Origin: JABWBH01 sp964526695
GTDB taxonomy: Bacteria > Planctomycetota > Phycisphaerae > UBA1845
Assembly (NCBI GenBank): GCA_964526695.1
Contig: CAZGJA010000113.1
Span: forward strand, 1-64,000
Direction: 5' to 3'
DNA length: 64,000 bases
Position numbers and translations under genes: made by a program. Shown here piece by piece: positions 41,788 through 49,716 of this stretch. Each line of letters opens with the position of its first letter. Position 1 is the first letter of the stretch. The notes below the pieces were generated by a model. The model was not told where the DNA came from and made no database searches. It was given only the letters and a program-made list of their open reading frames with translations.

Positions 41788-42579
41788 TCACAACGGCTCG
41801 ATCTCGATGCGCACGATGCCCGGCCGGAACTCCACACTGAGGATGCGGAACTTCCGCTCTCCGTTGGGCCAGACGAAGCGGTTGGGCAGGCTCACTCCAT
41901 GATCCATCATCGCCCGGGCGGAGTGGACATCCCCGCCTTCGAGTCCCCATGACCGCAGGCGACGACTGCGATCCGACGCATCGCCCATGCGTTCCAAATA
42001 CGGCTGCGCCGCGGAGTCGATCAGGAACGCGGGCACGGGTAGCGCTCCCGCATGGATGGAAACCAGCCGCGCGTGCAACGAGTTGCGATCCTCGGCCACG
42101 CCCACGCGCAGCGCCGCGCTGATGACGGCGCGATCCTCCGACCTCGTCAGCGTGACGCCCACCCGCATTCCGTCCGCCTCAAAGGACAAAGCGGGCTGCT
42201 GCAGCGCGGGCGGCCAATCCTTCAGCGCGTCAGGCCAGATGCGCCCCATCGACGACATCAACTCGTTCATCTCCTCCTGACGCAGCTCCAGTGTGAAGCG
42301 GCGCCCGCGCACCATCTGATCGCTGATGGAATCGACGAGTCGCGCGGCCTCGGCTCGCACGCCGGGCAGGACGGCCTCCTCCACCTCGGCCGGGTGATAC
42401 CAGGCGGGAATGCGATGCAGCGCCAACCACACGCCGAGCAAGGTGCCCAGCAGGAGGCATGGCAGACCAATCAACGTGATCCTCAGCAGGCGTCGTCGGT
42501 TGAGCCGCGGCGCGGGCGGATGCGGAGGTTCGCCGGAAGCCGGGCGCGAGGCGGTCAGCATGCTCGGCTCAGTGCGCAT
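41788..42579 (-). CDS. Signal-anchored protein, unknown function
   Basis: A 263-residue protein with a proline-rich N-terminus, a membrane anchor LLRITLIGLPCLLLGTLLGV at about 30-52 and an extracytoplasmic part. The latter has VRGRRFTLELRQEEMNELMS, VGVTLTRSEDRAVISAALRV and a beta-rich end FRILSVEFRPGIVRIEIEPL; the layout is reminiscent of periplasmic lipid-contacting or DUF-type anchored proteins, but I do not recognise the family. The start is GTG at 42582 or ATG at 42579, both overlapping the stop (TGA) of the gene upstream, so the two genes are coupled. Confidence 0.7.
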   Translation of the reverse strand: MRTEPSMLTASRPASGEPPHPPAPRLNRRRLLRITLIGLPCLLLGTLLGVWLALHRIPAWYHPAEVEEAVLPGVRAEAARLVDSISDQMVRGRRFTLELRQEEMNELMSSMGRIWPDALKDWPPALQQPALSFEADGMRVGVTLTRSEDRAVISAALRVGVAEDRNSLHARLVSIHAGALPVPAFLIDSAAQPYLERMGDASDRSRRLRSWGLEGGDVHSARAMMDHGVSLPNRFVWPNGERKFRILSVEFRPGIVRIEIEPL

Positions 42580-43334
42580 CACGGCTTCGACTTGCGGTTC
42601 GGGGAAGGGGCGGCGTCGCCCTTGGGCTTGCCGTCCGTCCCGCTCGTCGCTGGGGGGATGCCCTCAGTCTCGGCCTTTGCCGGGGGCGTGCTCCCGGTCG
42701 CGTCTGTCGCGGGGAGCCTGCTCCCGGTCGGGTTGGGCGCGGGCTTGCGATCATCCTCGGTGAGGCGAGTAATCTGCCCGGACATGACACCGCCGTAGCC
42801 CGCGCCGAACCACGCGCCGCTGTAGAACCCGCGGTACACCATCACGCGCGCCGAGTAGCTGCCGATCAGCGGGATCGCCGCCTGATCGAGGGTGATGATC
42901 GGCGTGTCGCCCGCCCAGACGACGCGTACGATGACCGGCACGGTGACATCCTTGTCGCCATACTGAATCCGCGCCTTGATCATCCAGGAATCCTCCAGCA
43001 CCTTGCTGACTTCCTCGATGACATAGCGCTCGACGATCGGCTCCGACAGGGCGGGCTCCTCGCGGCCCATGCCTTTGCCGATCATGCGGAAGCTGCCCGT
43101 CAGGACCGCGCCGTTGAGCAGGTCGCGGAAATCCTTCTCTAGCTCCGCCTGCGTGCGCGGTCGCGTGGGTTGATCGAGCGGCGCAGCGGGCGGGGTCAAC
43201 GAAGTTGGAGAGGTGGGCGGAGGCGTTGCGGAAGGCGGCGTTTGGATCGCCACCGCGCTGCCTGCGGACGCAAGCGCCGAGACCATCAACGTCAGTGCTG
43301 CTGCGATGCTCGCCATCATGGCCTTCTTCCTCAT
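42579..43334 (-). CDS. Secreted protein with Pro-rich termini, unknown function
   Basis: A 251-residue exported protein. The signal peptide is MASIAAALTLMVSALASAGS, then a Pro/Thr/Ser linker (about 28-60). The folded part, about 60-190, runs from ELEKDFRDLLNGAVLTGSFR through EPIVERYVIEEVSKVLEDSW, IKARIQYGDKDVTVPVIVRV and FYSGAWFGAGYGGVMSGQIT. The C-terminal 60 residues are disordered (PTGSRLPATDATGSTPPA and a Lys-rich end). I recall similar planctomycete proteins without function. It is coupled to the following membrane-anchored protein, suggesting that they work together in the envelope. Confidence 0.7.
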   Translation of the reverse strand: MRKKAMMASIAAALTLMVSALASAGSAVAIQTPPSATPPPTSPTSLTPPAAPLDQPTRPRTQAELEKDFRDLLNGAVLTGSFRMIGKGMGREEPALSEPIVERYVIEEVSKVLEDSWMIKARIQYGDKDVTVPVIVRVVWAGDTPIITLDQAAIPLIGSYSARVMVYRGFYSGAWFGAGYGGVMSGQITRLTEDDRKPAPNPTGSRLPATDATGSTPPAKAETEGIPPATSGTDGKPKGDAAPSPNRKSKP

Positions 43335-43435
43335 CAGGCTTCGTGTGGTGCTGCTGCTGAATCGAGGCGGGCATCGCCCACTCTACGCGAAAATACTGCG
43401 CGGCTTTGCGGCTTGCGACGAACCGCGATCCTCGT

Positions 43436-43509
43436 CATTCCCGCGAAGGCGGGAATCCAGTCTCGTCGCGGAGCGACGAACTACCTCGTCGCGGAGCGAC
43501 GAACTACCC
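43436..43509. repeat. ATTCCCGC hairpin and a 22-bp duplication
   Basis: ATTCCCGCGAAGGCGGGAAT followed by two copies of CTCGTCGCGGAGCGACGAAC plus TAC. Confidence 0.8.
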
Positions 43510-43518
43510 TGCGGCTAG

Positions 43519-44034
43519 CTAACTTTGGACCTGCGACGGAGCCTCTCCCTGCGCCAACCGTTTCAGCGACTCGCCATCCAGCCTGCAGAATCGCCACGAA
43601 TTCAGCAGCTTCGCGCCCAGCTTCTCATAAAACTCAATCGCCGGGCGGTTCCAGTCCAGCACCGCCCATTCGAAGCGGCGGCAGCCTCGCTCGACGGCCA
43701 GGCGCGCCAAGTGCCGCAGCGCCCGCTCGCCGATGCCCTTTCGCCGGAAGTCCGGCCGCACGAAAAGATCCTCAAGATAAAGCGTCGGCGCGCACTCGAA
43801 CGTGGAGAACGTGTGGAAGAAAAGCGCGAATCCGACCGGCGCGCCGCACTCGAGAATCAGCACCTCGGCGCGCGGCGAGGGTCCAAACAAGTGCGCGTGC
43901 AGTTGTGTCTCATCCACGAAGCAGGCGTGCTCCAGCCGCTCGTAGTCGGCCAGCTCACGAATGAGCGCGCCGATCAGCGGCACGTCCGCCGGGCTTGCGG
44001 GTCGGATGCGAATCGATTCAGGCTGCGGTGTCAT
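43519..44034 (-). CDS. GNAT family N-acetyltransferase
   Basis: A 171-residue acetyl-CoA-dependent acetyltransferase. Motifs: IRIRPASPADVPLIGALIRE at the N-terminus, VGFALFFHTFSTFECAPTLY, LEDLFVRPDFRRKGIGERAL with the acetyl-CoA pyrophosphate loop RRKGIG, then WAVLDWNRPAIEFYEKLGAK. The pattern LYLEDLFV...N.AI.FYEKLGA matches diamine/thialysine acetyltransferases (SAT-like), so a polyamine or amino acid analogue is a plausible substrate. The ATG at 44034 starts the family sequence; the longer frame to 44214 overlaps the lipoprotein gene. It follows that gene by 37 bp. Confidence 0.88.
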   Translation of the reverse strand: MTPQPESIRIRPASPADVPLIGALIRELADYERLEHACFVDETQLHAHLFGPSPRAEVLILECGAPVGFALFFHTFSTFECAPTLYLEDLFVRPDFRRKGIGERALRHLARLAVERGCRRFEWAVLDWNRPAIEFYEKLGAKLLNSWRFCRLDGESLKRLAQGEAPSQVQS

Positions 44035-44071
44035 CGGCTCTGCCCGGGGCGTCGCGGGCGTGTCGAGGGCG

Positions 44072-44554
44072 CTACGGCTGTGCGAGCGGCCAATCTCCGG
44101 CATGTTCCACCAGCGACGCGAGATGCTGATGATCGTCGTCGCTGAGCGGGATTTCAAGATGCCAGAAGCGCAGCTTCTTGTCGTCCCCGATGCGGACCCG
44201 GCATTCCCGCCCACTCGCCCAGCGGACCCAGAACATCGGCGTCATCCCGCGGGTTTCGGCGGCGACGCGCGCATCCGCGACGCCGGCGGGAAGACGCATG
44301 ATCCGCATGAACCGCTCCACTTCCTGCGGCTCGCCGATCCGATGGTACGTCGGGCCGGTCTCCCCGTCGGCCAGAATCTCAAGGTGCGTGATCTCGTCGC
44401 CCTCGAAAGATGACGCCAGCGGATCGGTCCGGTTGCAGGCGGTGCCGCTGAAGACGACGGCCGCGAGCCAGACGCCTGAGTAGATCAGGCGACTGGGCTT
44501 GCAAGGCCGGCTTCGGGCGGTGCTGTGTTCCGCACGGGCGTGGATCATGCCCAT
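44072..44554 (-). CDS. Predicted lipoprotein, unknown function
   Basis: A 160-residue exported protein. A basic N-terminus is followed by the signal core RLIYSGVWLAAVVFSGTAC with lipobox SGTAC. The mature region has ITHLEILADGETGPTYHRIG, VERFMRIMRLPAGVADARVA and FWVRWASGRECRVRIGDDK, a small mixed fold that I cannot name. The start could be the ATG at 44554 or 44548; further upstream frame overlaps the end of the selenoprotein gene. It lies between that gene and the acetyltransferase in one direction, so co-transcription is likely. Confidence 0.65.
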   Translation of the reverse strand: MGMIHARAEHSTARSRPCKPSRLIYSGVWLAAVVFSGTACNRTDPLASSFEGDEITHLEILADGETGPTYHRIGEPQEVERFMRIMRLPAGVADARVAAETRGMTPMFWVRWASGRECRVRIGDDKKLRFWHLEIPLSDDDHQHLASLVEHAGDWPLAQP

Positions 44555-44628
44555 GATATCGTCGATCCGGACGGCAACGGTTGATCCGCCCATTCGGCGC
44601 GGTGCATCGGCAGCTTTCGCGCCCCGTC

Positions 44629-45411
44629 TCACGGCGAGCCGAACTGCTTTTTGACCTCGTCCAGGACCGCCTGCGGATCGACGCGGTCCTGGATCCGCGT
44701 CGCGACGTGCCGCCAGAGCACATGCCCGTCGCGGTCCATCAGGAACGCCGCCGGAATGGCAATATCCTCCCCGGTCGGGCTGCCTTTCTCATGCACCAGG
44801 CCGTACTGGCGGATGACGGTGCGCTGCGAATCCGACAGGATGGGGAAGGGGAGACTGAACTTCTCCACGACCTCCCGGGATTGGCCCGGCGAATCCGCGG
44901 AGACGGCCACCACGGTCCCGCCCTTCGTTTCAAGTTCCCGTTGCACGGCTCCGAGCCCGCGGAGCTCTGAAATGCACGTCAGTCACCAGTGCCCGCGATA
45001 GAAGACCAGCAGCGTCGGGCCTTTGGCGTAAAGCGAGGCCAGTTGCACGGGCTTTTCGTTCTGATCGGGCAGCGTGAAGTCCGCCAGACGATCCATGCCC
45101 GCCGCGGATTCGGACGCGGGCAGCTTCGCACCCCAGATGAACATATAGACGCCGGTGAGGACGAGCAGGGCGTTGATGCCGCCGACGATCCGCGTGCGCA
45201 GACGCGTGTCGCGCTTCGCGCCCGCCACCCCGACCAGCAGTCCACATCCCATCAGGATGAACGCCGCCAGTCCTGTCGAGCGCAGCATCGGCACGTTGAT
45301 TAGCAGCAGGTACGCCGGCACGGCCGCCAGGGTCAGCAGCAGCCCGAGGATGTAGAGCGCCGACCGTTTCGCGGGCGTCGCAACGACTGGGCTTGATGGA
45401 TGGTCGCTCAT
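44629..45411 (-). CDS. Membrane-anchored peroxiredoxin-like protein, probable UxxC selenoprotein
   Basis: A 260-residue protein if TGA at 44983-44985 is read as selenocysteine (residue 143). Residues 18-40, 46-65 and 75-94 are membrane segments; the rest is an AhpC-TSA/redoxin fold: MDRLADFTLPDQNEKPVQLA, LLVFYRGHW, then U, LTC, ISELRGLGAVQRELETKGGT, VVAVSADSPGQSREVVEKF, FPILSDSQRTVIRQYGLVHE and AIPAAFLMDRDGHVLWRHV. In relatives FYRGxW is followed by CxxC; here the TGA takes the place of the first cysteine, giving UxxC. The frame downstream is intact for 117 codons. A hairpin lies at SECIS distance. Likely role: thiol-dependent peroxide or disulfide reduction at the membrane. It starts 13 bp after the hotdog gene. 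A nonsense mutation TGC to TGA is the alternative. Confidence 0.8.
44938..44982 (-). promoter_or_regulatory. Candidate bacterial SECIS hairpin
   Basis: Counting from the base after TGA: upper stem GCTCC (18-22) with GGAGC (31-35), eight-base loop GCGGGCTC starting with G at position 23; lower stem CGTGCA (5-10) with TGCAACG (38-44) and one bulged A. Distance and the G at the loop start fit bacterial SECIS rules. Confidence 0.55.
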
Positions 45412-45424
45412 CCGGCACCTCCCT

Positions 45425-45910
45425 TCATGCGCCGCCTCCAGCGCTCTCTATCGGTCCGCCCTCGCCGCCGCCCGTCGCCGGGCGATCGGCATGTCGCGGC
45501 GGCGCGGGCAGCCGCATGTACGTCACCTGCGAGACCGCCACCATTCGCCCGGCCGCGTCGAACAATTCCACGTGAACGGGGCACAGCGTTCGCCCCAGCT
45601 TGATCACTTTCGCCTTGGCGGTCACTTCGGTCAGACAGGCCGCCAGGAAGCGGATATTGAAGTCCGTCGTGGTCAGCGGCTCGTCCGGCCCGGTCAGCGT
45701 GAGGATGGCGATGCACGCGCAGGAGTCGGCCACGGTGGCGAGCAGCCCGCCGTGATACGACTCGAAGATGCCGTCATACCGCCGGTCATGCGGCACGACG
45801 ACGCGGCACGAGCCTTTTCCCAGCTCCTCCACCCGGAAGCCCAGCGTATTGAAGACAGGGATTCGCCCCAGCCGCTCCATCAGGGTTTGCCGATGCTGCG
45901 GATCCAACAT
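45425..45910 (-). CDS. PaaI-type hotdog thioesterase
   Basis: A 161-residue acyl-CoA thioesterase-like protein with the hotdog fold. The active-site block is YDGIFESYHGGLLATVADS followed by CACIAILTLTG, corresponding to the HGG...D pattern of PaaI enzymes, and DFNIRFLAACLTEVTAKAKV and RTLCPVHVELFDAAGRMVAV complete the fold. The C-terminus is a glycine-rich disordered tail. The open frame continues to 46099, but the ATG at 45910 begins the family sequence. It is the first gene of a run with the selenoprotein, lipoprotein and acetyltransferase. Confidence 0.9.
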   Translation of the reverse strand: MLDPQHRQTLMERLGRIPVFNTLGFRVEELGKGSCRVVVPHDRRYDGIFESYHGGLLATVADSCACIAILTLTGPDEPLTTTDFNIRFLAACLTEVTAKAKVIKLGRTLCPVHVELFDAAGRMVAVSQVTYMRLPAPPRHADRPATGGGEGGPIESAGGGA

Positions 45911-46071
45911 GCGTAAACTGTCCACGCCCGTCGGCCCTTGGCAAGCGCTGTGAGCCAACCTTGCCGCGAACTGCCCGGCAAAGCCCCGGGCCTTGGGGGT
46001 CTCGCGGCAGCCATCACGCAATCGTTCAAATCGGGCCTGCAAAATATTTTTCCAGATTCTTAGTTTTTTGC

Positions 46072-46100
46072 TTGACCGACCGATAAACGTGTCGTACACT
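46072..46100 (+). promoter_or_regulatory. Predicted sigma-70-type promoter
   Basis: TTGACC at 46072-46077 and TACACT at 46095-46100 with a 17-bp spacer, behind an A+T-rich stretch (46038-46070). Predicted transcript start near 46107 gives a 5' leader of about 150 bases that contains the CCCTT repeat. Confidence 0.6.
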
Positions 46101-46145
46101 GAAGGGTGAGGATAATCGGGCTAGGGCGGGGGGTACCCCGTTGGT

Positions 46146-46190
46146 CCCTTCCCTTCCCTTCCCTTCCCTTCCCTTCCCTTCCCTTCCCTT
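46146..46190. repeat. Pentanucleotide microsatellite (CCCTT)9
   Basis: Nine perfect copies of CCCTT, followed by CC. It lies in the predicted leader of the Cys-rich gene, 68 bp before its ribosome-binding site region. Confidence 0.95.
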
Positions 46191-46258
46191 CCTGCGGCCT
46201 GCGCTGAGGGCAGCGCTGTCGCATCGCGGGTAGGAGCAACGAGCAGGAGGCAAAGCAA

Positions 46259-46696
46259 ATGAAGTCCAAGCTATCTATGGTGGCCGTGGTGTCGGCGATT
46301 GCCTTGGGCGTTTTCTCGACGATCGCCGCTGAACAGAAGAAATGCGGACCGGCGGGTCCAGGCACGACTCCTCCGCTCTGTAATGCCCCGGAAGGATGCA
46401 AGAAGTGCTTGGGGGTCGGCGGCTGTCGCGCCAATGAAACCCAGACGGCCGGACCCATTTACAATTCAGAGCCTCAAGGAGCTAATGAGGTCTGCTGGTG
46501 GCAGGTGAGTGACGTGAATTGCGATCGAACTTGTCAGTGCATCACGCGGTATAATCCATGTCAGTTCGACGGCTCATGCGGCGAGGGCAGCCAGAACTGC
46601 GGCGCTTGGAACACGATGAATCACGTCTGGGTCGTTTCCACTTCCAGCAGTTGCAGCACCGCCGATGATTGTGCGGACAATCCTCCCCCAACCTGA
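46259..46696 (+). CDS. Cys-rich secreted protein, unknown function
   Basis: A 145-residue exported protein. The signal peptide MKSKLSMVAVVSAIALGVFS ends around TIAA. The mature part of about 120 residues contains some 14 cysteines (CNAPEGCKKCLGVGGC, CDRTCQCITRYNPC, CGEGSQNCG, CSTADDCAD), so it is probably held by several disulfides outside the cytoplasm. No known domain is recognised. GGAGG lies ten bases before the ATG. Upstream are a promoter and the CCCTT repeat, which could vary its expression. Base composition is less G+C-rich than most neighbours. Confidence 0.7.
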   Translation: MKSKLSMVAVVSAIALGVFSTIAAEQKKCGPAGPGTTPPLCNAPEGCKKCLGVGGCRANETQTAGPIYNSEPQGANEVCWWQVSDVNCDRTCQCITRYNPCQFDGSCGEGSQNCGAWNTMNHVWVVSTSSSCSTADDCADNPPPT

Positions 46697-46862
46697 TTCT
46701 GCTTTGGATTTGAAGAACGCAGTCCCGTTCAGGCGGAGCCACAATCGCCGACACGCCGTCGCATGAACTCTGGTTGAAACGCCGGGCGTCGTTGAATTGC
46801 ACGGCCTCTGCAAACTCGCGAACGAAGGGGGACGCACCGTTGAGCTTGAAGGAGTCGTGCCG

Positions 46863-48284
46863 ATGATCTTGACGATTCTGCTTGGCGTCGTTGGGCAGTC
46901 CAGTTCAGTCGTAATGCCGAAGGAGCTTGAGCTGATGCTGGCGTATCGGCAAGGACTGTTCTCCACGGCGTATATCGAATGGGCGTACGACGGAACCACG
47001 CTGCACCAGAACGTTCCGATGGATCGCTTCACATCTCAGTACGCGGGCGGCGACTACCTGCTCGTTGAACATCCGCCCGACGACCCCAAGGTTGTGAACG
47101 AAAGGAAGGGCAAGCCTTGGGCCTTCAGCGAGAACCGGATCTTGGTGCAGGAGAATGGCGATCGCTGGAGCCACGTGCCGGGCAGCGTTATCGGGAATCT
47201 CAAGGATGAGTCCTCGGCTGAACCGTTTCGAGTGAAGGACATCCGCTCTCTCGGTCTACTGCCTTGGGTGCTTGAGCCCCACGATGCCAAAGAATTGAAG
47301 CCCTTGGGCTTATTTGAACGCAGGTTGCTTCCAGAAGTTCAGTACTTCGAGTCTCGCCCGCTCGACGGGTCGCTGCATGAGGTCGTCGCTTACATGGAGA
47401 ACGAAACCGAGACTCATTGGAAGCTTGATGTGGAGCATGAGTTCGCACCCTTGGCGTGCAAGAAGGTAACGACATTGGAGGATGGCGGGACATTCACTGA
47501 AGAGGTGATCCTCTCATACGACAACATCGATGGCAGGCGATTCCCCACTCGCATTGAATTCCTCAGCAACGGCAGCCGTTACGGCCTGGCAACAGTCTCC
47601 CACGCCGAGTTCGATCGACCCCAACACGTGCAGGAGCTTAACGTCGGCGAGGCACTTCGCATGATACCCGGGACGAACGTCTATCGAAGCTCGGATGCGG
47701 GCTGGACGGGCCCCCTCGTTTTCGACGGTGATCGAGCGCTGCCGGTCTTGGAGGCGGTTACCTTGGAGCAGGCTGGCCTGCTGGACACGAGCGAATTCCT
47801 CACGCGTGTGATAAGGTGGGAAGATGATCCGAAATGGGCATACCCGAAGACCGCGGAGGATTTCGCCGGGCAGCATCAAGTTACCCGCACCCCCGGCTTG
47901 TGGGAGGACTATACTCGCGCCTTTATCCGTGAAAACAATCTCGACAAGCAACAAGTTCAAGACGCATGGGCACACTTGCGGCGATGCCAGACCAAAGCCT
48001 ACGCCCATTTGGACGAGCACAAAGCGGATTTCCTTGAGATCAGACAAGAACGCGTGGTGCAGCGAGCCATGCTACAAGATCGAGAAACTGGTGACGTTCA
48101 GCGCGAGGAGGCCCAAAAACTCCTTGCTGCCCTGACTGAGCGGGAGAATGGCCTTTACGGCCGCATCGATTCGATATTCCAGAAGCTGCTCAAGCCCGGT
48201 TTGGTCAGATTACTGAATCCGGATCAACTCGAAGCTGCCAAGGCTCGCGCATTGAAAGCCAACTCGAATCACTCGGACAAGTAG
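46863..48284 (+). CDS. Large secreted protein, unknown function
   Basis: A 473-residue exported protein. The N-terminus MILTILLGVVGQSSSVVMPK is a short signal peptide. The region about 15-330 is rich in beta strands with YIEWAYDGTTLHQNVPMDRF, YAGGDYLLVEHPPDD, WKLDVEHEFAPLACKKVTTL and FPTRIEFLSNGSRYGLATVS, a plan that recalls planctomycete proteins of the LolA-like beta-sheet kind; the link is weak. The C-terminal 100 residues form a coiled coil (KAYAHLDEHKADFLEIRQER to LLAALTERENGLYGRIDS). The ATG at 46863 has GGAG eight bases before it. Codon use is less G+C-biased than elsewhere, as in the gene upstream, which may mean transfer of both. Confidence 0.65.
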   Translation: MILTILLGVVGQSSSVVMPKELELMLAYRQGLFSTAYIEWAYDGTTLHQNVPMDRFTSQYAGGDYLLVEHPPDDPKVVNERKGKPWAFSENRILVQENGDRWSHVPGSVIGNLKDESSAEPFRVKDIRSLGLLPWVLEPHDAKELKPLGLFERRLLPEVQYFESRPLDGSLHEVVAYMENETETHWKLDVEHEFAPLACKKVTTLEDGGTFTEEVILSYDNIDGRRFPTRIEFLSNGSRYGLATVSHAEFDRPQHVQELNVGEALRMIPGTNVYRSSDAGWTGPLVFDGDRALPVLEAVTLEQAGLLDTSEFLTRVIRWEDDPKWAYPKTAEDFAGQHQVTRTPGLWEDYTRAFIRENNLDKQQVQDAWAHLRRCQTKAYAHLDEHKADFLEIRQERVVQRAMLQDRETGDVQREEAQKLLAALTERENGLYGRIDSIFQKLLKPGLVRLLNPDQLEAAKARALKANSNHSDK

Positions 48285-48632
48285 TCCGGCGATAGCGCTT
48301 CCTCCCGGCGGATACAGATTGGCTCTGGTTGGGGCATTGCCACCGCCATGTCCGGGGCGAAACGCGAAGCCAAGTCATGCCTGCGCAGGCGGAAGTCCCT
48401 TCCGTCATTCCCGCGCAAACGGGAATCCAAAGGCCTGTCGGTGCGACTTGGGCCGCGCCCGTCCACGCCCCCATCCGACGGCACGCCCCCGCTTGCCTGC
48501 ACCACCCCGCCTGACCCTGGCCGCGAGCGGTTCGGCCAAGCCTCGCGGCATGCGCGAGGCTTGGCCACCCGACCGTTTGCGCACGGCAGCGCTGCGCGAA
48601 TCGTCGCGATGCCCAGCCTTCGCGCTGAGTGA
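48285..48632. other. Gap with ATTCCCGC hairpin
   Basis: TCATTCCCGCGCAAACGGGA at 48395-48414 and a preceding CTGCGCAGG half-copy belong to the ATTCCCGC family. No gene is seen. Confidence 0.5.
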
Positions 48633-49112
48633 TCAGCCGCAGGACTCGCCGCCGAAGGCGGCCGCGCAGCGCTTGGCGCACTCCTCGGGCGTCACGTCCT
48701 CGATGTGCGTGGCGATGCTCCACTCGTGTCCGAACGGGTCGCGCAACTTGCCGTAGCGGTCGCCCCAGAACATGTCGGCCAGCGGCATGGTCACTTCGCA
48801 GCCGGCGGCGGACGCTTTCTTAAAGGCCGCGTCCGCGTCGTTGACGTACAGGTGCAGCGTGACCGGCGAGCCGCCGAGGGATTTCGGGCTTTTGCACATC
48901 TGCGGGAACTCCTCGCACATCATGAGGATCGAGTCGCCGATGCGCAACTCCGCGTGCATGACGCTCTGCCCGTCCGGACCGGGCATGCGGAAAATCTCCT
49001 CCGCGCCGAACGCCTTCTTGTAAAAGTCGATCGCCTTCGCCGCACCGGACACGACCAGGTGCGCGCTGACGGTGTGAAACCCCTCCGGAATCGCCTTGAC
49101 TTTGCCGGCCAT
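48633..49112 (-). CDS. VOC/PhnB-like glyoxalase-fold protein
   Basis: A 159-residue protein of the glyoxalase/bleomycin-resistance superfamily, PhnB-like branch. Seen are TVSAHLVVSGAAKAIDFYKK, AFGAEEIFRMPGPDGQSVMH, AELRIGDSILMMCEEFP, then VTLHLYVNDADAAFKKASAA, LADMFWGDRYGKLRDPFGHE and WSIATHIEDVTPEE. These form two beta-alpha-beta-beta-beta units of one VOC domain. Its substrate is unknown. Three ATGs are near the start; AAGGAG directly before the ATG at 49118 leaves proper spacing only for the one at 49112, which I chose. The C-terminus carries two cysteines in a helix. Confidence 0.9.
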   Translation of the reverse strand: MAGKVKAIPEGFHTVSAHLVVSGAAKAIDFYKKAFGAEEIFRMPGPDGQSVMHAELRIGDSILMMCEEFPQMCKSPKSLGGSPVTLHLYVNDADAAFKKASAAGCEVTMPLADMFWGDRYGKLRDPFGHEWSIATHIEDVTPEECAKRCAAAFGGESCG

Positions 49113-49392
49113 ACCCATCTCCTTCAACCTGAAAAACCTCAAATCCCGGCGTCAACCGTTGACGCCCGTCCTTGATTTGGCCCGTTCTCAAGCCCGTGGC
49201 GCCCCCACCGGCGCCGGCTGGACCCGCCGCGACCTGAACCGCGGCAAGGTGGCCCCGACATCCTTACTCTATCCTAACAGCATACGCGATGGGCACGGTG
49301 CAGGCAAGGGCGCATACGGGTATTTACAGGTCGTCCCCCCCATGAACCGGGCCCTGGCGCCGCGGATGGAATCCATGGGGGCCGAGTCGGTT

Positions 49393-49491
49393 GGGTGGCA
49401 CAGTCTGGCGTACCCGCCAGGCCGTGGCGGCAGGGTGACGCGGCTCCGCTTGGGTGGCACGGTATGTCGCACGCGCCCGGCCGTGGCGAAG
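49393..49491. repeat. GGTGGCACGG hairpin family, two direct copies
   Basis: Copies at 49393-49430 and 49455-49491, same orientation, the second diverged. The gap 49113-49716 holds no gene. Confidence 0.75.
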
Positions 49492-49716
49492 GGATCGTCT
49501 GCACCTCATCGCTTGCCGCACGGGTTCACTGACGCAGACCCGTGCCATCCGGCGGCCCGTGTCGCCGAAGACTCAGCTATTGCAGGGCCTCCTTCATGCT
49601 GCAACTTGTCCGAGCCGTGACCATACGAGTTCGGTTGTGCCTGCGAATGCCAGGAATCGGTTCCTGGCCGGCGCGACTCAGCCGGAATCAGGATGCAATC
49701 GCTCTGAGCCGGTACA

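Noticed and set aside
44629..44946. The C-terminal redoxin part as an independent gene starting at GTG 44946
   Set aside because: It would lack the redox-active motif and first strands; the continuous homology across the TGA argues for one gene.
46146..46190. CCCTT array as a CRISPR or minisatellite-like locus
   Set aside because: Units are perfect and have no spacers.
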